From CAZTLE01 sp964614415 (GTDB lineage: Bacteria; Bacteroidota; Bacteroidia; Flavobacteriales; Flavobacteriaceae), in NCBI GenBank assembly GCA_964614415.1, contig CAZTLE010000060.1, forward strand, positions 1 to 20,321: a stretch of DNA of 20,321 nucleotides. The letters run 5' to 3'. Under the pieces are notes generated by a model, which was not told where the DNA came from, searched no databases, and saw only the letters and a program-made list of their open reading frames with translations. This document shows positions 15,985 to 20,321 of this stretch, one piece after another. Position numbers and translations under genes: made by a program. How positions within the stretch are numbered: the stretch's first letter is position 1; every line of letters starts with the position of its first letter.

Positions 15985-16055
15985 TAAATGAATATAATTT
16001 TCTGAAAGACAAAAGCTACCTGCATCACTCACAATTTTAAGGCACAAAATTTGTT

Positions 16056-16063
16056 TATCTTTA
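16056..16063 (+). promoter_or_regulatory. Possible -7 element for the T9SS plug gene
   Basis: TATCTTTA matches seven of eight positions of TAnnTTTG and lies 18 nt before the ATG at 16082. No clear TTG is found at the expected -33 position, so the call rests on the -7 element alone. It is divergent from the nqr promoter within a 204-nt intergenic region. Confidence 0.4.
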
Positions 16064-16081
16064 GCGACTTAAATCATCTTC

Positions 16082-17335
16082 ATGGGTAAAAAGCTGCTAT
16101 CAATAACAGCCTTGTTCATTTTACAATTCAGCGCGTTCTCACAGGTCTATGAAATGTCGCCACCTCCGCATATCCGCACCATTCAGTTCGTCGGAAATAC
16201 GGATCAGGCACAGCTACCCATCATCGAGCTAGGCCAACCGCTTCAAATGTCCTTCGACGACATTAATGGCAACGAGGAAGATTATTACTATGTAATTACA
16301 CACTATGATTTCGACTGGACTCCCAGCGACCTTTCCAAGGGAGAATACCTGCGAGGGCTTGATGACGTTCGTATAGAGACCTACTTCAACTCACTTAATA
16401 CACTACAGGTATTTTCTCATTATACAGTCACCATTCCTAACAGGGAGACCCGTGCACTTACCAAAAGCGGGAACTATTTAATCAGCATTTATAACGACGA
16501 TCGCGAGTTGGTCTTCTCCCGTAAGTTTATGATCATTGAAAATGCCGTGAATGTCCAGGTGGCCATAAGACGTTCGCGTGATTTTAAGTTCATTGAAACA
16601 AAACAGGTAGTACACTTCACCATTAACTCTCCCAACTTGTTCCTGGTAAATCCAAAAGAAACGGTGAATACGCTCGTGCTTCAGAACAGCAATCTGGAAT
16701 CGGCTATACCGAATCTGAAACCACAATATACACTTGGCCAACAATTAGTATATCGATACGATCAGGAGTCGGCCTATTGGGGTGGTAATGAATACTTTAA
16801 CTTTGACACTAAGGACTTACGGGGTGCGAACAATACGATTCGGCGTGTGGCCGTAGGTGATCTGTATGAACATTATCTGTTCACGAATATTTCGCGCAAG
16901 GATCGCCCGTATACCTTCAATCCGGACGTTAACGGAAATTTTGTGGTTCGCAACCTGGATGCCCGGGATGTAAATATAGAATCTGACTATACACGAGTGC
17001 ATTTCAATCTTCAGTACTTCGAGGATATTGGTGACAAGGAGATCCATATCTACGGTAATTTCAACAACTACACCATTGATGAAAGCACCTATATGCAATA
17101 CGACCCTGACAGCGACAGCTATCGCAATTCGCGATTGTTCAAACAAGGATTCTACAATTATAAGTATGTCCTGGTAGATCGCGATGGCTCGGTTGATGAA
17201 GGAGCCATTGGGGGTAACTACTGGCAAACCGAAAACGAGTATACGGTGCTGGTGTATTTCCGGGACCTTGGCGGCCGGTTTGACAGGATCGTTGGTATGG
17301 GAAAGGGCAGTTCTACGACTATTACAAATAACTAG
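16082..17335 (+). CDS. Type IX secretion system plug-family protein (formerly DUF5103)
   Basis: 417 aa. A signal peptide (residues 1-20, ending in FSAFSQ) is followed by beta-rich sequence. The N-terminal domain (about 25-155) begins with PPPHIRTIQF and has the family segment YYYVITHYDFDWTPSDLSKGEYLRGLDD. A second beta domain (about 156-290) and a carbohydrate-binding-module-like C-terminal part (about 300-410, with IYGNFNNYTIDESTYMQYD and GFYNYKYVLVDRDG) follow. In Flavobacterium johnsoniae a protein of this family (Plug) was found bound to the giant T9SS translocon SprA, where it closes the periplasmic side of the empty channel. I infer the same role here, from family membership only. The window also encodes two T9SS cargo proteins, but these are not in the same operon. 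Confidence 0.85.
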   Translation: MGKKLLSITALFILQFSAFSQVYEMSPPPHIRTIQFVGNTDQAQLPIIELGQPLQMSFDDINGNEEDYYYVITHYDFDWTPSDLSKGEYLRGLDDVRIETYFNSLNTLQVFSHYTVTIPNRETRALTKSGNYLISIYNDDRELVFSRKFMIIENAVNVQVAIRRSRDFKFIETKQVVHFTINSPNLFLVNPKETVNTLVLQNSNLESAIPNLKPQYTLGQQLVYRYDQESAYWGGNEYFNFDTKDLRGANNTIRRVAVGDLYEHYLFTNISRKDRPYTFNPDVNGNFVVRNLDARDVNIESDYTRVHFNLQYFEDIGDKEIHIYGNFNNYTIDESTYMQYDPDSDSYRNSRLFKQGFYNYKYVLVDRDGSVDEGAIGGNYWQTENEYTVLVYFRDLGGRFDRIVGMGKGSSTTITNN

Positions 17336-17346
17336 TAGCAAACTCG

Positions 17347-17354
17347 TATTTTTG
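17347..17354 (+). promoter_or_regulatory. Possible -7 element for the PLP enzyme gene
   Basis: TATTTTTG is an exact fit to TAnnTTTG and lies in the 46-nt gap before the ATG at 17382, giving a leader of about 20 nt. No good TTG is present at -33. The gene could also be read from the upstream plug gene, since no terminator lies between them. Confidence 0.4.
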
Positions 17355-17381
17355 TAGTCCAAAGTCCATTCAAAAAAAAGC

Positions 17382-18770
17382 ATGCAAAAAGAACTTGATC
17401 TATTCAATCGATTGGCGCGCCTTCTGGTGCAACATGAACAGGACGAACCGGTGGTAACGCCGATTCCGGCGGAAGAATTACACAAGACATTACATATTTC
17501 CCTCGGGGATGCTCCGGCTTCTGATAATGAGTTCGAAGAAGCACTGGAGGCATTGGTGCTTAATACACCCCGAACGGCGTCAAGAAAGTTCTTCAATCAA
17601 TTGTTTGGAGGGCGTACGCCCAGGGCAACCCTGGGAGATCTGTTGGCCGTAATGCTGAACAATAGCATGTATACATATAAGGTGGCAGGGCCTCAGGTAG
17701 GTATAGAGAAAGAAATTCTTCGTCATGTGCGCGCCCTGGCAGGATACGGTCCCAAAGCTGACGGTACTTTTGCTCCGGGAGGGTCCATGTGCAACTTCGT
17801 AGCCATGCTCATGGCACGGGATGCTCATAACCAGCGTATCCGGCAGGAGGGAGTCCAGGGAAAACTGATCTCCTACACATCTTCCGAATCTCATTATTCA
17901 GTCCCAAAGAACGCAGCTTTTCTGGGCCTCGGTCGTGAACAGGTACGCTATGTAGCGTGCAATGAACGCGGAGAGATGTTGGCATCCGACCTTGACCGAC
18001 AAATACAGGGGGATCTGGATAATGGTTTTCAGCCTTTCTTTGTGAATGCTACTGCCGGCACCACGGTGTTAGGCGCTTTTGACGATATCAACGCTATTTC
18101 TGAAGTCACCAAAAAACACAACCTCTGGTTACATATAGATGGGGCGTACTGCGGAGGTGCCATTTTTAGCAATGACTACAAGCATTTGCTCTCCGGTTTG
18201 GAAAAGACAGATTCGTTTAGCTTCAATGCACACAAAATGCTGGGAACACCTTTGAGTTGTTCCATTCTTATCACCCAGGACCGAAAGCATTTGCATGACT
18301 CACTTTCCAATGACGCTTCTTATCTCTATCAGACGGACAGCGACGATTACAACCTGGGAAAAACCAGCATTCAGTGTGGCCGTCGTAATGATGCCCTGAA
18401 GCTATGGAGTCTTTGGAAATCCGTGGGAACTTCAGGTCTTGAAAAGATGGTCAATCACCAATTTCATTTGGCCGATGTGGCCCGGGAGTATGTGCGAAAC
18501 CATCCCGATTATACGGATTTCAGTATAGACAATTCGGTATCGGTATGTTTCAACTACAAGGGAATTCCAGCACAGAAGCTTTGTACCGGATTGTACGAAA
18601 GCGGCCGACTGGTTGTTGGCTATGGCAGTTTTGGTGATGACGAGTTCGTAAGACTGGTGACCGTTAACGCAGGTAATTCTCCAGAAGATATTCTCGACTT
18701 CTTTGCCGACCTTGAAAAGTATGTTGCCGAAATATACGAACAACAGCCTACCGAACTTCATAAGGCATAG
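17382..18770 (+). CDS. PLP-dependent group II amino-acid decarboxylase-like enzyme
   Basis: 462 aa, the length usual for this family. The PLP fold-type I signature is clear: Lys285 in SFNAHKMLGTPLSC (280-293) is the Schiff-base lysine, Asp253 in HIDGAY contacts the pyridine nitrogen, and His171 in SSESHYSVPK stacks on the cofactor. NATAGTTVLGAFDDI (222-236) and the N-terminal NQLFGGRTPRATLGDLLA are typical of group II decarboxylases. Relatives act on glutamate, cysteine sulfinate, aspartate, 2,4-diaminobutyrate or aromatic amino acids. The SxxxHK-xxG-x-PxxC form resembles the glutamate/cysteine-sulfinate branch, but the substrate cannot be fixed from sequence. Cytoplasmic. No transporter or pathway gene lies beside it to suggest a substrate. 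Confidence 0.88.
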   Translation: MQKELDLFNRLARLLVQHEQDEPVVTPIPAEELHKTLHISLGDAPASDNEFEEALEALVLNTPRTASRKFFNQLFGGRTPRATLGDLLAVMLNNSMYTYKVAGPQVGIEKEILRHVRALAGYGPKADGTFAPGGSMCNFVAMLMARDAHNQRIRQEGVQGKLISYTSSESHYSVPKNAAFLGLGREQVRYVACNERGEMLASDLDRQIQGDLDNGFQPFFVNATAGTTVLGAFDDINAISEVTKKHNLWLHIDGAYCGGAIFSNDYKHLLSGLEKTDSFSFNAHKMLGTPLSCSILITQDRKHLHDSLSNDASYLYQTDSDDYNLGKTSIQCGRRNDALKLWSLWKSVGTSGLEKMVNHQFHLADVAREYVRNHPDYTDFSIDNSVSVCFNYKGIPAQKLCTGLYESGRLVVGYGSFGDDEFVRLVTVNAGNSPEDILDFFADLEKYVAEIYEQQPTELHKA

Positions 18771-18834
18771 ACGACCTACCTGTCGTTGATAACTGAGACT
18801 TCCTTTTTAGGCGGTATTTCCGTACATTTACTGT

Positions 18835-20079
18835 ATGGACCAACCGAAGCCAGTGAAAACGACATCCGTAAGAAGTAACAGTCGTAAAGCTGAGAAATTT
18901 CGTGCTGCCGAGTGCCTTAACTGCGGACATCCCCTTGAGCTGACAGATCGATATTGCTCGTACTGTTCCCAGATGAACACGACTAAGCATCTCTCGCTTA
19001 ACGACTTTTTTGGTGAGTTCATCAGCAGCTTCATCACCTACGATTCCCGCTTCAGGTATACCATTAAGGACCTGCTCTTCAAACCGGGAACGATCTCCCG
19101 AAATTACGTAGGAGGAAAACGGTTAAAGTACGCTAATCCGTTTCGGTTCTTTTTAAGTGTTTCTATCATCTATTTTCTGGTTACGGGATTGATTAATACG
19201 TTCACGGTAGATGACAATGTCTTTTCCGACGGAGATCAGGAGGGCATTGTCCAATTTGGCCCGACCGGTGACAACTTCAAACTCATGACAACAGCGGAGA
19301 AGGATTCCATTCCTGCGGATTCCATCGCCCTTCAAAATATCCAGCGTGTAGATTCCATTCTAAAGCAGAATAACATCAATACAGGATTGGATCAGGTGGA
19401 CTTGGCAGAAGTCGATTCTGTTTTGAAGAACATAAATAGCAACCCATTTAAGCGAAAAAAGGACTCTCTTGAAAAGGTCCTTGGATATCGCTATTATTCT
19501 CAGGAAGAACTGGACACACTTAGCTGGTTTGATCGCTCCTTCAAGCGATTTATGTTATACCGCGATTTTTACAAGGCCACAAAAATAAGTGATGCCAGAG
19601 TGGCACTCGATAGTTTGCATCATCCATTAACGGGGTATAACAAATGGGCGTATAACAAAAACGGAGCCTTCGAAAAAATCGAAAAGAACCCCAGAGATTT
19701 TGTCAACTATTTGCTGGAGAAAACGCCTTTCTTCCTGTTCCTTTTTGCACCTGTATACGCTTTGTTCTTCTGGCTTATTTATTCCAAGAAGAAGTACACC
19801 TATATGGAGCATATGGTGTTTATCTTCCACATTTTCAGCTTCCTGTTCCTGGCCTCACTCATTGCTCTTATCCCGGACTCCATTATTGGTGAGGATATTG
19901 TTACGGGCGTAATATTCGTTTTAATTGCTCCTTTCTACTTCTACAAGGCCTTAAGAAATTTTTATAAGCAAAACCGACTCATCACAATAATAAAATTCAT
20001 ATTTTTAAACTGGGTTTTCTGGATAAGTGCCAGTGTATCAGCGGTTGCTTTCTTCGCTGTTACGGCCGCGATGTATTAG
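18835..20079 (+). CDS. DUF3667 zinc-ribbon membrane protein
   Basis: 414 aa. An N-terminal basic stretch is followed by a zinc ribbon with Cys27, Cys30, Cys41 and Cys44 (CLNC...CSYC). Next is a conserved block of the DUF3667 family (FITYDSRFRYTIKDLLFKPG and YVGGKRLKYANPFRFFL, about 66-107). There is one transmembrane helix at about 104-124, a hydrophilic, charged loop of about 165 residues (125-290) rich in DSI/DSVL repeats, and four further hydrophobic segments at about 298-316, 326-346, 352-371 and 384-411. The function of the family is not known to me. The ATG at 18835 is chosen because it is the only start that retains the zinc ribbon. It ends 2 nt before apaG, so the two are probably co-transcribed. 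Confidence 0.88.
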   Translation: MDQPKPVKTTSVRSNSRKAEKFRAAECLNCGHPLELTDRYCSYCSQMNTTKHLSLNDFFGEFISSFITYDSRFRYTIKDLLFKPGTISRNYVGGKRLKYANPFRFFLSVSIIYFLVTGLINTFTVDDNVFSDGDQEGIVQFGPTGDNFKLMTTAEKDSIPADSIALQNIQRVDSILKQNNINTGLDQVDLAEVDSVLKNINSNPFKRKKDSLEKVLGYRYYSQEELDTLSWFDRSFKRFMLYRDFYKATKISDARVALDSLHHPLTGYNKWAYNKNGAFEKIEKNPRDFVNYLLEKTPFFLFLFAPVYALFFWLIYSKKKYTYMEHMVFIFHIFSFLFLASLIALIPDSIIGEDIVTGVIFVLIAPFYFYKALRNFYKQNRLITIIKFIFLNWVFWISASVSAVAFFAVTAAMY

Positions 20080-20081
20080 AA

Positions 20082-20321
20082 ATGGTACAACAAGTTACAC
20101 AGGGAATTAAGGTTTCCGTAGAAACACAATTTGAAGGAACATTTTATAAGGACTATAAAATGCACTTCGCTTTTGCCTATACCGTAACCATTGAAAACCA
20201 GGGCAAGCATTCGGTACAACTTACCTCCCGATACTGGAAGATCAGTGATGCGCTTAACGATACGGAAATTGTAGAAGGCGAAGGGGTTATCGGTGAAAAG
20301 CCGGTCATAGCTCCCGGAGAG
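20082..20321 (+). CDS. apaG: ApaG protein, N-terminal part (cut by window edge)
   Basis: The ATG at 20082 opens a frame of 80 codons that reaches the window end without a stop. The translation contains VTQGIKVSVETQF, FAYTVTIENQGKHSVQLTSRYW and the diagnostic EVEGEGVIGEKPVIAPGE-like end segment (here EIVEGEGVIGEKPVIAPGE). This identifies ApaG, a fibronectin-III-like protein of about 125-130 aa. About 48 C-terminal residues lie outside the window. ApaG was linked genetically to Co2+ resistance and Mg2+ efflux in enterobacteria; its biochemical role is unsettled. It starts 2 nt after the DUF3667 stop codon, which suggests translational coupling. Confidence 0.93.
   Translation, partial: MVQQVTQGIKVSVETQFEGTFYKDYKMHFAFAYTVTIENQGKHSVQLTSRYWKISDALNDTEIVEGEGVIGEKPVIAPGE

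Noticed and set aside
16817..17596. Minus-strand open frame of 259 codons across the plug and PLP enzyme genes
   Set aside because: It overlaps the 3' end of one well supported gene and the 5' end of another on the opposite strand. Its translation shows no domain and has the composition of a shadow frame.
18771..18786. Inverted repeat ACGAC-6 nt-GTCGT directly after the PLP enzyme stop codon
   Set aside because: The stem is only 5 bp and the next T-run (18803-18807) is 16 nt away, so it does not make a credible terminator.

Overview
The window looks like chromosomal DNA of a member of Flavobacteriia (Bacteroidota), probably marine. The reasons are two proteins ending in type IX secretion (T9SS) type A sorting domains, a T9SS plug-family protein, a DUF3667 protein, promoters of the Bacteroidota type (TTG, about 19-21 nt, TAnnTTTG), and a complete nqrABCDEF locus for the Na+-pumping NADH:quinone reductase. 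No tRNA, rRNA, CRISPR array, transposase or prophage gene was seen.

Left part (1-9600, all on the minus strand): the 5' end of a signal-peptide protein runs off the left edge. Next come two large secreted T9SS cargo proteins, each apparently its own transcription unit. One is a BNR/sortilin-type beta-propeller of 1392 aa. The other is a subtilisin-family (S8) protease of 1607 aa with Calx-beta and jelly-roll domains. Their N-terminal domains are unrelated, but both end in the same module of about 560 residues. Its core is about 87% identical between the two, so the locus carries a direct repeat of about 1.7 kb.

Middle part (9656-15984, minus strand): the nqr operon, in the canonical order A-B-C-D-E-F. 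It has an exact TAnnTTTG promoter element in front of nqrA and a strong intrinsic terminator after nqrF. Spacings are 2-5 nt except between nqrD and nqrE, where an 89-nt spacer holds an imperfect palindrome. The main anomaly is in nqrF. The 435-codon frame is intact from end to end, but codon 228 is TAA where a conserved Tyr is expected. Seven codons earlier, the Arg of the FAD-binding RxYS motif is Ser. As written, the sequence encodes two half-proteins.

Right part (16082-20321, plus strand): divergent from nqr lie a T9SS plug-family protein (formerly DUF5103), a PLP-dependent group II decarboxylase-like enzyme, a DUF3667 zinc-ribbon membrane protein, and the first 80 codons of apaG, cut by the right edge. 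The plug protein links this side to the secretion route used by the two cargo proteins on the left. I see no convincing new multi-gene system. The most interesting items are the interrupted nqrF, the shared C-terminal module, and the palindrome inside the nqr operon.
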